Of a stretch of 64,000 bases of DNA, positions 10,504-20,685 are shown piece by piece. The stretch is from contig CM020618.1 of NCBI GenBank assembly GCA_009829735.1, positions 28,248,894 to 28,312,893 on the forward strand. The letters are read 5' to 3'. The notes beneath the pieces are model-generated. The model made no database searches, was not told the origin of the DNA, and was given only the letters and a program-made list of their open reading frames with translations. The translations under genes were made by a program, and so were the position numbers. Position 1 is the stretch's first letter. Every line of letters begins with the position of its first letter. The stretch is from Pyropia yezoensis (Eukaryota; Rhodophyta; Bangiophyceae; Bangiales; Bangiaceae).

Positions 10504-10568
10504 TGGGGGGGGTGGGCGGGTGGGTGGGTGGGTGGATGGGTGGGTGGGGTGGGTGGATGGGTGGGTCT
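10504..10568. repeat. GGGT-type G-rich repeat, quadruplex-prone
   Basis: Imperfect array of GGGT/GGAT/GGGC tetranucleotides on the plus strand, 77-141 nt upstream of the minus-strand WD40-like start. It offers many closely spaced GGG tracts, so a G-quadruplex is possible. Confidence 0.8.
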
Positions 10569-11623
10569 GGCGGGAGCGGAGGGGGGAGGGAGCAGAGGAG
10601 AGTGGTGTGGAAAGGCGAGAGGTGAGGAGGGAGAGACGGGGAGGGGGGCGAAGGGGAGAGGCGCGGGAAGAGAGCGGCGCGATGGGCACGACGGGACACG
10701 CGGTGGTGGGAGGGCGGGGGCGTGCAAGGGGGGCGGGTGCGTGTGGCAAGAGACGACCGCCCGGGGCGCGGATGACAGCAGAGGCAGAGGGCCGCCGCGT
10801 CGGCCCCCGACGCGGCTGCGTCGGCGCCGACGCGGCTGGGCCGGGCGGCTCGTCGTCGGGGTGCCACGCCGCGTCCCCACCGTGGGCGTTGGCGGATCCC
10901 GCGCGCGCGCGGCTCGGGCGGCAAAATGGTGGCCGCCAACGGCAAGGGGTGGTGGGGAGATGCGGGGGGGGGGCCCCCGGGGGCGGGGCGCTGTGTTGCC
11001 GGCAGTGGCGGGAGCGCCCCCGCCAGTCGGGCGCCCCCGCGGCTGCCACGGCAGGCGAGTGGGGAGAGGGTGGCGAGCTCGCAGCCACCCTGGACCCGCA
11101 ACCACCTTCCCCCCTTGTCATCGTTTGTGGAAGTGTGGGTGGGTGTGCTGGCCCGGCCGAGGCTGTAAACGGCCCCCCTGGCTGACTGGGCAGGGGGGAC
11201 GGGCGTGGGCAGCGTCAGTGAGCACCGCAACCGCCCCGATCCGACTGCGCGCGGGGCGGTGGCGGCGCCAGCTGGCGCACGGCGGTGCGCCACTGACGGC
11301 GGGAGCGGTCCCGGTGCAGCCGTCCTTGCCCCAATGGGGAGTGGGGGGGGGGGGGGGGGGGGGGCGCCACGCGTCGGCGCGGGGGGTGGAAAGGGTTGGT
11401 GGTGTGGCGGGGGCGGGGAAGTGGGGGTTCACCCCACCGGGTGCCCACCGCCTCGTTCCCCGTCACCGTGACTGTGTGACAGTGTCCCATTCACAAGTGT
11501 GTCGGCCGGGCGCGTGTGGCCGCGAGGGTTGACGGCCGTCGGTGCCTGCCGGCGGGGCGGTTGCAGGTGGGTGGCGGCGGTGCCCCGCGCGACCGCTGTT
11601 GGCCGGCCGGGACGGTGGCGGCC

Positions 11624-11727
11624 GCGGCGGGACCGTGACAGCAGTTGAGTCAACTCCTCACTCGTCGCCCCCCTCGCGGCGGGACCGTGACAGCAGTTGA
11701 GTCAACTCCTCACTCGTCGCCCCCCTC
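11624..11727. repeat. 52-bp tandem duplication carrying TGAGTCA sites
   Basis: Copies 11624-11675 and 11676-11727 look identical. Each contains AGTTGAGTCAACT, a 13-nt palindrome with central TGAGTCA (11646-11652 and 11698-11704), the consensus for Gcn4/AP-1 type bZIP factors. Confidence 0.9.
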
Positions 11728-11744
11728 CCCTCCCGTCGCACACC

Positions 11745-11759
11745 GTGCTGAATCAGCAC
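11745..11759. promoter_or_regulatory. MARE-like palindrome (putative bZIP/Maf-type site)
   Basis: GTGCTGAATCAGCAC is a 15-nt palindrome around a central A. Its core TGCTGA-N-TCAGCA matches the extended Maf recognition element except for the central base. It lies 18 bp beyond the duplicated TGAGTCA sites and about 1 kb upstream of the MATE start. Binding in this organism is inference. Confidence 0.4.
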
Positions 11760-12536
11760 TGCTGATCCCGATTCCATGCCAACAGTCAGGTGTTGTATTA
11801 AATACTTAATATGAGGGAGTGCACCGCACCGTTATCCACGTGTTGTACAGTACAGTACACTCATATCCCTGAGTGAATCATTGATAGCATCCATATGTAC
11901 TGGGAACGACCTGGAATGATGGTCCATCGTCCGCTTCCAGGTCCTTCCGTCCCCACACGGACGGATCCTGTCGCACAACGTCATGGCGACCCCCGGGGGC
12001 GATGCAGATCCGGCTGGTTCCGCTCGCCGTATGTAGCCGACCGCCCCCCGCCGGCGGTTGACCGTCGCAGAAGGGGTGTTGGCGTCTTGCCGCCGCCGCC
12101 CCACACGGCCGTCGCCTGCAACGTCGCCCACCGCCGCCGCGATCGGCGAGTCGTGGGTGCGGTGGGGGGGGGGATCACGGTGGGTGGATGCTTCCAGCGC
12201 CGTCCTCCCCCCACCCCCGTTCCCCCGTTCCCCCCCCCACCCCACGCGTCGCTGCCCGGCCGTCAACGGCGGCGACGGCCGCCGACGGCGCGCCGTCGCC
12301 ACCGTCGCCGACGGGGAGGCGAGGCGAAAGGCACCAGTGGGGGGGGGGGGGGGCCACGACCCACCGCCGGCTCGGTTGCCCGCACTGCCGCCGCCGGTCG
12401 ATAGCGCGACGGCGGTGCGGCGCGTGGGAGGGGGCTGCGGCGTCCGTCCGTGCGGGACGATTGCATGCTCTGTGCGTGCAACCCCCCCCTCGTGGGCGTC
12501 CTACCCACCATCTCTGCCTCCACCCACCCCCCGACT

Positions 12537-12578
12537 ACCTCCTCCCACCCATCTCTCACCTCCTCCCACCCATCTCTC
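12537..12578. repeat. 21-bp tandem duplication in the MATE leader
   Basis: Two identical copies of ACCTCCTCCCACCCATCTCT plus C, in the pyrimidine-rich sequence upstream of the MATE start codon. Confidence 0.85.
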
Positions 12579-12745
12579 ATCATCCCCCCCCTTCCCCTCT
12601 CGACTTTTCTGCCCTCTGAGCGTTGCCCCTTTCTATCGCTTCACCCCCTGGGCCATCCCGTCCCCCCCGACCCGTCCCCCCCCCCCCCCCCCTCCCCCTC
12701 CTTCCCCCCCACTCTGCCCCCCAGAGACCACCCCCCTCCCCCATC

Positions 12746-14577
12746 ATGGGCGCCGCCGAAGTGCGCGCCGAAGTCGCCGCCCTGTGGGTGCTGGCGTGGC
12801 CAACGTACATTGCCCTCCTCTGCGAGGTGGGCATGACCACCGTCGCCGCCGTCTTCCTCGGCCGCTCGGGCGCCGCCGCCGACCTGGGCGGCGCCTACCT
12901 GGGCATTGCGCTAGTCAATGTGCTCGCCTCCGCCCCCATCATGGGCGTGGCCACCGCACAGGGCACGCTCAGCGCGCAGGCGTACGGGGCGGGCGCGCCC
13001 GCGCTGGTGGGGCTCTACCTCCAGCGGGGGCTAGCGGTCAACCTGGCCATCTCGGCGGTGGTGGCACCGCTGCTGCTCTACCCGGCGCCGCTGCTGTGGC
13101 TCCTCGTGGGGGGCGGGGGGGGGGGGCACGCCGCTGCCGCGGGGGGGGACGTTGCGACGACCGCGGCGGCGGCGGCGGCGGCGGCAGAGGCGGCAGCGGG
13201 GCAGGCGAGGGTGGTGGAGGTGGCCACCACCTTTCTCCGCTCCTACACCCCCGCGCTGCTGCCGCTGAGCGCCTACGACGCGCTGCGGCGGTACCTGCTG
13301 AGCCAGAATATCGCGCGGCCGCTGCTGGGGAGTTCCGCCGCGGGGCTGGCGGCCAACGTGGGCCTCCACTGGCTGTTTGTGGCGTGGGGCGGGGGCGGCG
13401 TGCGCGGCTCGGCCGCCGCCCTGTGCCTCGCCCAGTGTGTGAATGTGGGGGTGCTGGTCGCCACCATCCGCGTCGGCCGGCTGCACGAGGCCACCTGGAC
13501 GGGCTGGACGCCCCGCCTGGCGGCCCGCAACCTGCGGCCGTACCTGGCGCTGGGCCTCCCCGGCCTGGTGCAGGTGTGTGCCGAGTGGTGGGCCATGGAG
13601 GGCACCCTCTTTATCGTTGCCCGCTACGGGGCGGTGCCACTCGCCGCGCACGCGGCGTTGATGAACGTGTCCTTCCTGGCCTACCTGGCGCCCCTGGCGG
13701 TCGGCACCGCCGCGGCCACGCGGGTGGGGGGGGCGCTGGGCCGCGCCGACGCGCCCGCCGCCCGCCGTGCGGCGGGCGTGGCAGTTGCGGCGGGCGCCGC
13801 CGCGGGCGCCGCCACCGCCGCCACCATCTGGAACGCCCGCGGCGTGTGGCCCCACCTGTATGTCGGCGGCGGCGGCGGCGGCAGCGGCGGCGCCGGTGAG
13901 AGCAATGAGGCGGCGGCGCCGGTGGTGGCCGCCCTAACCACCGTCCTCCCCGTCTTTGCCGCGTTTGGCCTGTCCGACACCCTCCAGGCGGTGCTCGGCG
14001 GCGTCCTCCGCGGCAGCGGCCGCCAGGCGCTGGGCGCGTATGGCAACGCGGCGGCGTTTTGGGTGGTTGGCCTGCCGGCGGGGGCGGTCCTTGCCGCCCG
14101 CGCGTGGGCGGCCGGCGCGGGGGGGGCGGGCGTCTTGCGGGGGGTGTGGCTGGGGGTGGCGGCGTCTGAGTGGGCGCTCGTTGCCGCCGTGGGGGGGGTG
14201 CTCGCCGCGACCGACTGGGAGGTGCAGGTGCGGCGGGCGGCGGCGTTTGTGCGTGGCGCCGAGGGGGGGGGGGGGGGCGGCGCCGCGTCCTCCCCGGCCA
14301 CGTCGTCGTCGTTGCTGCTGGGGGGGGGCGGGAGCCACCGCTGGGCGGCGGCGGCGACGCCACCCCCGTGGCGGTGCCCCCCACTGCCTACTCGCCGCTG
14401 CTGGGGGCGGCCGTGCCCGGGTGCCTTGGCGAGGCAGCCTCCCTGCCCGTTGGGGCGGGGGGGGGGGGGGCTATCTGGGAGGAGGTGCCCCCACTGGCCC
14501 TGGCGCTCCCGCCCCGCACGTCGGCCGCGGGGGCGGGGTCGCCCGCCCTGCCGCCGCCGGCTGGGTACGGCACGTAG
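12746..14577 (+). CDS. MATE-family multidrug/toxin efflux transporter
   Basis: An integral membrane antiporter that would export organic cations or metabolites in exchange for H+ or Na+. I start at ATG 12746 (MGAAEVRAEVAALWVLAWP); upstream in-frame codons are proline-rich leader. Successive hydrophobic helices fill residues 10-500, including the typical first-helix AWPTYIALLCE and the repeat-type features SAPIMGVATAQGTLSAQAYGAG and LSAYDALRRYLLSQN (the MatE LR..L..Q motif). A Gly/Ala-rich insert (residues 125-150) lies in a loop. After about residue 525 the frame changes at the G9 run 14320-14328: the +1-base reading gives an ordered GC3-biased tail (DATPVAVPPTAYSPLLGAAV) and a stop at 14577, about 610 residues in all. 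Without the change the frame runs on to 15157 through sequence that looks non-coding. Substrate cannot be predicted. Confidence 0.85.
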
Positions 14578-16118
14578 GGTGTGCGTAGGGTGGGTGTGTG
14601 TGTGTTGGCGGGGGGGGGGGGGGGGGGCGGTGGGCACGGATGGATGTACAGTACAGGGGAGGCGAGGGGGAAGGACAAGCGTGGAGATGCGTCCCGGTTT
14701 TGGGCCGCTGCGTTTTCTTGTTCATGTCGGCTCCAGACCGTGCAAAGGGGAGGGCGGGAAACAAAAGCCGAGCAGGGACTCACCGTCGCTCTTGGTATGC
14801 CCGCAGACTGTGGAGAGGTGTTGCGGGGTATTAGCTGGCTGTGCGCATGCGCCAGCGTGCTGCTCGCACGGCCCCGTGTCCCAAGTGAAGAAGCCGTCCG
14901 TGTCTGTCGGCAACAGGCTACTGCGAGATCGGCACCTATGCCAGCCTCTGGGGATTTTCTTGTGCTTATCGGCTACAGAGCGGGGGCGGGGGGTGGGGAT
15001 GCGGGCACCCTGCGGGGCGGCGAATTTGCCTCGCGCGCCGCGCCACGAACGCACACTTGCCTCCCGCGCCGCGCCACCGACTCCCAACTTGCCTCCCGCG
15101 GGCAGGGCAGAGAGCCAGCTTGAGACAAAAAAAGGAGGTACTGTACAGGCAGTGTGACTGCGAGGTTCGTCTCGGCTGTGTCTCGTACAGCTTTCCATTC
15201 TTCTTCCTGTGATTGTTCCTGTTTTCTTCTTCTGTTTTTTTCTTGGTGTTTCTTGGTGGGGTTGTATTTCTTCTTCGTTGTGAGATCGCGTGTCTTGAGC
15301 TGCACCCAAGTGCAATTTCAAGTACTATAGTTACCATCTGGTAGCAGCGGTGGAAGCTACTTTTCGATATGTAAAAGATCGAAATCTCGTCCATGCAAAC
15401 AGGTAAAACGTACGATGTGTCGCGCATGATCGGCAATGGGGGTGCAAACAGCCAATGAACGCCACCCACGTTGCCTTTAGATCCCCTTTTCGGTCCCCCG
15501 AGTGACCGTCGGGCAGAGGCAACGGTCCACCAGCTCGGGCTTTGTCCCCCAATCTCTTGCCCCAGCCGCAACCCTGGCGTGCGCGTGTGCTGGTGCTGGA
15601 GCCCCTATGGCGGGGGGGTGGAGGGCTGTGAGCTCCGCCGCACGCAATCTGCCGCGCGGCGGGCCGTGCGGCTGCCCCAATCACACTCCCCGCCCGGGGA
15701 GGCGTCAATGGGGCGGGGGCGCTTCGCACCCACCCATCGTTGGCCCGCCCCACCCGAGTGCGTTTCTTGTGGCTGTCACAGGCCCGTAACCTGGCGGCAT
15801 CTCTACCCCCCCCCCCGCTGTGGCACGGACCGGCGGATGTGGCCCGTCATTCAGACACGACCCCCGCCCCCGCGCGCCTGGAGCGAGCGTGAGACTAAGG
15901 CACTCTCCCCGATCAGCACCATCGCCCTTCCCCATCCCGTCGGTCTCCCCTCGCCAGGTGAAGGCTTGCGACCGGCTGGTTGGTTGTCGTTGACTTGCGG
16001 GAGAGACAAGTGTCACCGCAGGCTGTTGGTGTCTCGCCCACTCTGCTCTTCCCCGCCCCGCCGTCCTGTCCTTCCCCCCTTCCCCCTTCTTCTCCCCCCC
16101 CCCTCTCCCATCCGCAGT
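14578..16118. other. Intergenic between MATE and D-lactate dehydrogenase genes
   Basis: It begins with a G-run (about 14609-14628), then has two GTACAGTAC/GTACTGTAC motifs (14646-14654, 15138-15146), a 31-bp tandem repeat (15026-15100) and an AT-richer, T-rich stretch (15150-15430). The final 100 bases are almost pure pyrimidine and end CCGCAGT directly before the ATG, so they may hold a 3' splice site or an initiator. Open frames on both strands have no recognisable products. Confidence 0.45.
15026..15100. repeat. 31-bp imperfect tandem repeat, about 2.4 copies
   Basis: Units begin TTGCCTC(G/C)CGCGCCGCGCCAC and are spaced 31 bp apart; the third copy is truncated. Confidence 0.75.
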
Positions 16119-17915
16119 ATGGCGCCCGCCGTGTTATTGCGCGCGGCGCTGCGCTCCCGCCACTCGGCGGCGGCGGCGGCGACGGCGGCGGGCGTGCGCC
16201 ATGCGCAGACCGTGGCGGGTGGTTCAGCGGCGGCTGGCAGCGGTGCCGGTGGGGCTGCGGGCGGCGGTGCCGGTGGCTGGGGTGCGGGTAGGCGGAGAGC
16301 GGCCGCGGCCACAGCGGCCGCCGCCGGCCTCGCCGCCGCCGCAGGTGTGGCGGCCGGCGTAGCGGACCCGCGTGAGACGTTTGGGGGCCTCTTGGGCCTC
16401 CGCGTCTTGTCGGCCGACGCGCCGCTGGCGTCGGACCACAACCCGATGAAGGCCCCGTTTTCGACCGTGTGGCCGGCTGCGTTTAAGGAGCTGGTAGCCG
16501 AACTTGGCCGGGATAAGCTGTCGGTGGATGAGGATGAGCTGGAGGTGCGGGGGAAGGAGACGTCTGGCTACGCGACGCCCGAAAACCCGCAGATGGTGGT
16601 GTGGCCGGAGGACACGGCGGATGTGTCAAAGATTATGACTATCTGCCACAAGTACAAGGTACCTGTGGTGCCCTACGCGGCAGGCACCAGCCTCGAGGGT
16701 CACACCACCGCCCCAGAGGGGGGTGTGTGTATCTCCATGCAGCGGCTGGACAAGGTCTTGGCCGTCAACGTGGAGGACATGGACTGTGTCGTGCAGCCGG
16801 GAGTCGGATGGATGGAGCTGAATGACCATGTGCGGCCAAACAACATGTTCCTTGGCGTGGACCCAGCCCCTGGGGCGGCCATTGGCGGTATGTGCGGCAC
16901 CTGCTGCTCGGGTACCAATGCTGTACGCTACGGGACCATGAAGGACCAGGTGCTTAACCTCACTGTTGTCCTTGCAGACGGGACAGTGGTCAAGACGGGT
17001 AACCGGGCGCGGAAGAGCTCGGCCGGCTACGACCTCGCCCGCGTCATTGTTGGCTCAGAGGGCACCCTCGCCGTTGTGACGGAAGCGACGCTGCGGCTGA
17101 GGAACATCCCTGAGTACACCCGTGTCGCACGTGTGTCTTTCAAGGACGTGCAGGACGCGTGCCAGTCTGTCATCAAGATTCTGCAGCAGGGTATCCAGAT
17201 GGGTGCGATTGAGCTGCTCGATGAGAAGATGGTGGAGGCTGTCAATGACTACTCGTCCATGTCCATGCCCCTGACTCCGTGCATCCTCTTCAAATTTACT
17301 GGTCCTGAGGAGCACGTCAAGCACGACATTGAGGCTGTGCGGAAGATCACCACCAAGTACACCTCCTCCTTTGAGTTTACAAAGAATGAAGAGGAGACGG
17401 AGCAGCTGTGGGGGGCGCGGAAGCACGCCTTTTGGGCTGCGCAAACATCTCAACCTGGCCGAGAGCTGATGGCTACGGACGTGGCAGTGCCGCTGTCGCG
17501 CCTGGCCGACTGCCTCACTGAGACCAAGAAGGAGTTGGACGCCAGCTTCCTGTTTGCGCCCATCGTGGGCCACGTTGGCGACAGCAACTTCCACGTGTGC
17601 ATTATGTTTGACCCGACCAACAAGAGGGAGAATGACGAGGCTCACCGCCTTAACCGGGCCATGGTCTACCGGGCCATTGGCATGGAGGGCACCTGCACAG
17701 GCGAGCACGGGGTCGGCCTCGGTAAGAAGGAGTACCTGGTGCCCGAGTTTGGTGAGTCGGGCGTTGGCATGATGAAGACAATCAAGCGGGCGCTGGACCC
17801 GGACAACCTGCTCAACCCAGGCAAGATTGTCGACATCGGGCCCGTCGGCGGTCACAGTGCTGCGGAGGCCGAGGCGGCAGCTGCAGTCAAGAAGTCGAAG
17901 TCCTTCTTTGGTTGA
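16119..17915 (+). CDS. DLD: D-lactate dehydrogenase (cytochrome-type), mitochondrial
   Basis: A 598-residue FAD flavoenzyme that oxidises D-lactate to pyruvate and passes electrons to cytochrome c; it would act in the mitochondrion and help clear methylglyoxal-derived D-lactate. The N-terminal 85 residues are Ala/Arg-rich with almost no acids, as in mitochondrial presequences. The PCMH-type FAD-binding domain follows, with PYAAGTSLEGH (about 186-196) and PGAAIGGMCGTCCSGTNAVR (about 251-270). The C-terminal FAD-oxidase domain carries GHVGDSNFHVCIM (about 482-495) and CTGEHGVGLGKKEYL (about 526-540), with the histidines that ligate metal or substrate in this family. Length and end (ALDPDNLLNPGKI) are typical. 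The ATG follows a long pyrimidine leader and CCGCAGT. It has no introns. A D-2-hydroxyglutarate or glycolate dehydrogenase is less likely, because the motifs fit the DLD branch best. Confidence 0.93.
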   Translation: MAPAVLLRAALRSRHSAAAAATAAGVRHAQTVAGGSAAAGSGAGGAAGGGAGGWGAGRRRAAAATAAAAGLAAAAGVAAGVADPRETFGGLLGLRVLSADAPLASDHNPMKAPFSTVWPAAFKELVAELGRDKLSVDEDELEVRGKETSGYATPENPQMVVWPEDTADVSKIMTICHKYKVPVVPYAAGTSLEGHTTAPEGGVCISMQRLDKVLAVNVEDMDCVVQPGVGWMELNDHVRPNNMFLGVDPAPGAAIGGMCGTCCSGTNAVRYGTMKDQVLNLTVVLADGTVVKTGNRARKSSAGYDLARVIVGSEGTLAVVTEATLRLRNIPEYTRVARVSFKDVQDACQSVIKILQQGIQMGAIELLDEKMVEAVNDYSSMSMPLTPCILFKFTGPEEHVKHDIEAVRKITTKYTSSFEFTKNEEETEQLWGARKHAFWAAQTSQPGRELMATDVAVPLSRLADCLTETKKELDASFLFAPIVGHVGDSNFHVCIMFDPTNKRENDEAHRLNRAMVYRAIGMEGTCTGEHGVGLGKKEYLVPEFGESGVGMMKTIKRALDPDNLLNPGKIVDIGPVGGHSAAEAEAAAAVKKSKSFFG

Positions 17916-19176
17916 GGTTCCAGTTTTTCCTTCCCCGTCCCGCCCCTCTCATTGTGCGTCCGACTGCGCGACCGCTCTGTTGAGCCGTGCTTCTTGGTCT
18001 CTTCCCCGCTTAATTTTGGTTTATGCATGTCGCCGTTGCGCTTTTTCTGTGTATGGGCAGCAGCGCGCTTATTAGGTTTTTCCCCACGTGTGTTGGTCCT
18101 GTCGACAGCTGCTTGTGTGGGTGGGAGTTGTACGAAGTCCCACCCACACAGAAGTGCATGGGGTAACCTACTCACGGGATGGATGGCAGCGAAAGCTCAG
18201 CGACAGGAACTCAGGCGACGTCTAACAGCATCGCAATGTCACGCTGGCTCGCTCGCCGCCATTGCCAGCCCTGGTGACTGGCGTACGCGTATGAAGCGAG
18301 ACGTCACTTTCCATGAGTGGAGGACCTGGGTCCGTCAAGACCAGGCAGAGCACCCCCGACGACCAAACGACGCGGAGGGCCTTGTCCGAGCTCTGCCGCC
18401 GTCGACCGGGCCGCCGCGCCGCCCTCATCGGCGGTCCACGAGACGGTTGACGTCCCGCTGTAGACGTCAGTCCGTGAGCCAACGAGCTGTGCCTGTCCAC
18501 GGCCCCAGTCCCACGCTCTGGCCACTCGCTTTGCTCGCACTGACGAGATAGACACAGAGCCTGACAGTTCCATCGAAGGCGCCGATACCGCGGCCATGAT
18601 CATCACCACCCCACCGGTGCCCTCCCGATGTGGCCCAAACAACCCAAACGACAGCAGCCGGGTGGGGGAAGGCGCAACTGACGGGGCAGAGCGGTGGAGA
18701 AGGAACGGACACAAAAAAGTCAAGCCCGCACACACGCAACGTGGCACAGACGCCAGCGGCGCTCTCCTCGCCATCTACACGTACAGAGGACCCCCCCCAC
18801 CCGCCAACCACCGCGTGTCGTCGTGGCCACCAACATCCCCCGCGCTCCTCCAACGACGGTACCTCCGTCACGGGGAAGCCGCACCCACACAAATCACACA
18901 CGAAACTCCGCGCGCGCATCCTCCACCCCACAGCACCAACAGGGGAGAGCCCGCACCACGTCCAAACGGTCACAACAGCGCCGACTCGGCACCTCTCCCC
19001 CAGAGGTGGTTGCCCCCCGCGCTCTCACCTCCCCTCCGCACCCTTCGCCCATGCGAGAAACCGAAGCCTCACCCGGCGACGAACCGCCCCCTCCGCGACC
19101 GTCGCCAAAACTCATACGCCCACCGTACTTCCCGCCACACACGAGCCCCTCAGCCGCAGCACACGCCTCACCTCTT
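17916..19176. other. Intergenic downstream of D-lactate dehydrogenase
   Basis: Contains the 3' flank of the D-lactate dehydrogenase gene with a strong stem-loop (18114-18150), then about 1 kb without a recognisable gene. It lies 3' of both neighbours (convergent genes). Confidence 0.45.
18114..18150 (+). repeat. Perfect 13-bp stem-loop about 200 nt past the DLD stop
   Basis: Arms TGTGTGGGTGGGA (18114-18126) and TCCCACCCACACA (18138-18150) enclose an 11-nt loop. It may sit in the 3' UTR or act in transcript end formation; equally it could be a chance inverted repeat. Confidence 0.8.
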
Positions 19177-19974
19177 TCACGACAGCAGGGGGGCCCTCTC
19201 CGCAGCCGCCCCCCCCCGGCTCCCCACGCCTGGCAGCATCGCCGCAACCTTCCCAAGCGCCCCCATCAGCTGGCCCCACAAGCCAGTCACGGCCGCCTCG
19301 ACCGCCTGCGCCCAGCCCTGCAGGGTGCGTACCCAGCCACTGAGCATGGATTCGACACCGCCGCCGCCGCTGCCGCCGCCGCCGGTGCTTCGATCGCCCC
19401 CCGCACGGCGGGCCAGCCCTGACAGGGCGCCAATGCCGCCGAACATGCCAGCGACGCCCATCCCCCCGCTCACGCCCGCAGCGTCCGCGTCCGACCCCCC
19501 CGCCACGGCGGGGCGGGGCAACCCAGCCGCCTTGTCCCCCCCCGCCCCAGTCGACGCCATGGCGCCAGGCGATGGTGGCAGCGGCGGCTTGGCCGCCGAC
19601 GCGGCACGATCCCGCTCCCGCTCACGCTCCTCCGCTTCCCGCTCGCGCTCGGTGGCGCGCGCCTCGGCCGCCGCTGCGTCGGCTGCTGTGGCCTCGGCGT
19701 TGGCCGTGGCGGCTGCGGCAGTCTCTTGCGCAGCGACGGTCGCGTCCCGGGAGGTCTCCACCTCTGATGACAGCGCCGCGATGCGGGCCTCGGCGGCCTT
19801 GAGGCGCCCAAGGAGCGTTACGTTGAGGGCCTTAAGGCGGGCCTGCACGTCCTCTGCCGCGCTCCCAGTCGCCCCCACACCACCCCCACTCCCACCGCCG
19901 CCGCCCCCACTACCGCCCAGGGAGGTGGAGGAGTTGGTCGGCGACGTGCCGTTGCTGTCTCCACCCCCAGCCAT
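19177..19974 (-). CDS. Coiled-coil protein with amphipathic C-terminus, unknown function
   Basis: A 265-residue protein that I do not recognise. The start ATG at 19972-19974 sits in good context (ACCATGG); the frame extends 37 codons further upstream, but through Pro-rich leader. After a Gly/Ser-rich N-terminus, residues 35-125 (VQARLKALNVTLLGRLKAAE onward, then RATEREREAEERERERDR) are a continuous charged coiled coil. A Pro/Gly linker follows. The last 60 residues contain two amphipathic or hydrophobic helices rich in Trp, Leu and Ala (VRTLQGWAQAVEAAVTGLWG, LMGALGKVAAMLPG) and end RAPLLS. The C-terminal helices suggest membrane or lipid-surface association and the coiled coil suggests oligomerisation or tethering; both are inference. 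Convergent with the D-lactate dehydrogenase gene. Confidence 0.6.
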   Translation of the reverse strand: MAGGGDSNGTSPTNSSTSLGGSGGGGGGSGGGVGATGSAAEDVQARLKALNVTLLGRLKAAEARIAALSSEVETSRDATVAAQETAAAATANAEATAADAAAAEARATEREREAEERERERDRAASAAKPPLPPSPGAMASTGAGGDKAAGLPRPAVAGGSDADAAGVSGGMGVAGMFGGIGALSGLARRAGGDRSTGGGGSGGGGVESMLSGWVRTLQGWAQAVEAAVTGLWGQLMGALGKVAAMLPGVGSRGGAAAERAPLLS

Positions 19975-20685
19975 GGTGAGAGGGGGGAGAGAGCACACAG
20001 TAGCCAACAAGGCAAGGGGGACGCACGGGGGGGGGGGTGGGGGGGGCAGCCACCCGCGAGGGCCCGCGGAGGAACGAGCTCGCACGAGACGGCGGTGGCG
20101 ACCGTCGTGCCGTCGGGGTCACTGCCGCAGATAGGCTCGCGGGGCGCCCACCGCCCGGCCGACTCGGCGAGGGGAGGGGCGGAGGGGGCGCGGGGACGAG
20201 CGGTGCGACGGCGCGTGGTGGCAGAGGCGGGGAGGGCGGAGGAGGAGGGGGCCCAAAGCAGGTGGAAGCGTGGTCGCGGCAGGGACAGCCCGCTGCTCCC
20301 CGGCGGGTAGGCAACACTCCCCACCACGCGCACGAAGGCGCGGCGGACGCGCAAGCACGGGCACCGTGTCCGGTGGCACCCCCACAGGTCCCGACCCCCT
20401 CCTCCTCGCCAGCTCTCGAGTTATGGGCGAGGGTGCTGCCGCCCACCCTCCGCAGCCCCTCCCCTGCCACGACCCCCGGGGGTGACCCCCGCGAGGGGGG
20501 ATAGCCGGCCGTGCACCGCGGGGAGAGCTGTCGGTCCGCCTGTCGAGAGGCAGCCCGACAGACCGTCCTTCCCATCACTACTGTCAACGGTCACGCCCCA
20601 GACGCTCTTTGCAAGGCGGTTGGGAAGGGGACTCCGCAAGCACGCGCAGTGTGCGGGGTGTGGCTCCGACCGTCGTCAATGCCAG

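Larger units (their letters stand above)
10428..12745. other. Divergent intergenic region between WD40-like and MATE genes
   Basis: This 2.3-kb stretch should hold both promoters. From left to right it contains a G4-prone GGGT/GGAT repeat (10504-10568), GC-rich low-complexity sequence with spurious frames on both strands, a G-run near 11341-11364, a 52-bp tandem duplication with TGAGTCA sites (11624-11727), a MARE-like palindrome (11745-11759), an AT-rich island with TATTAAATA near 11795, a GTACAGTAC repeat (11845-11858) and a 9-bp inverted repeat GACCTGGAA/TTCCAGGTC (11908-11943). A pyrimidine-rich leader precedes the MATE start. Confidence 0.5.

Noticed and set aside
14578-15157. Continuation of the MATE frame to 15157
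   Set aside because: Beyond about 14330 this frame loses the third-position bias and is rich in Arg/Cys/Trp; the +1 frame ending at 14577 is better.
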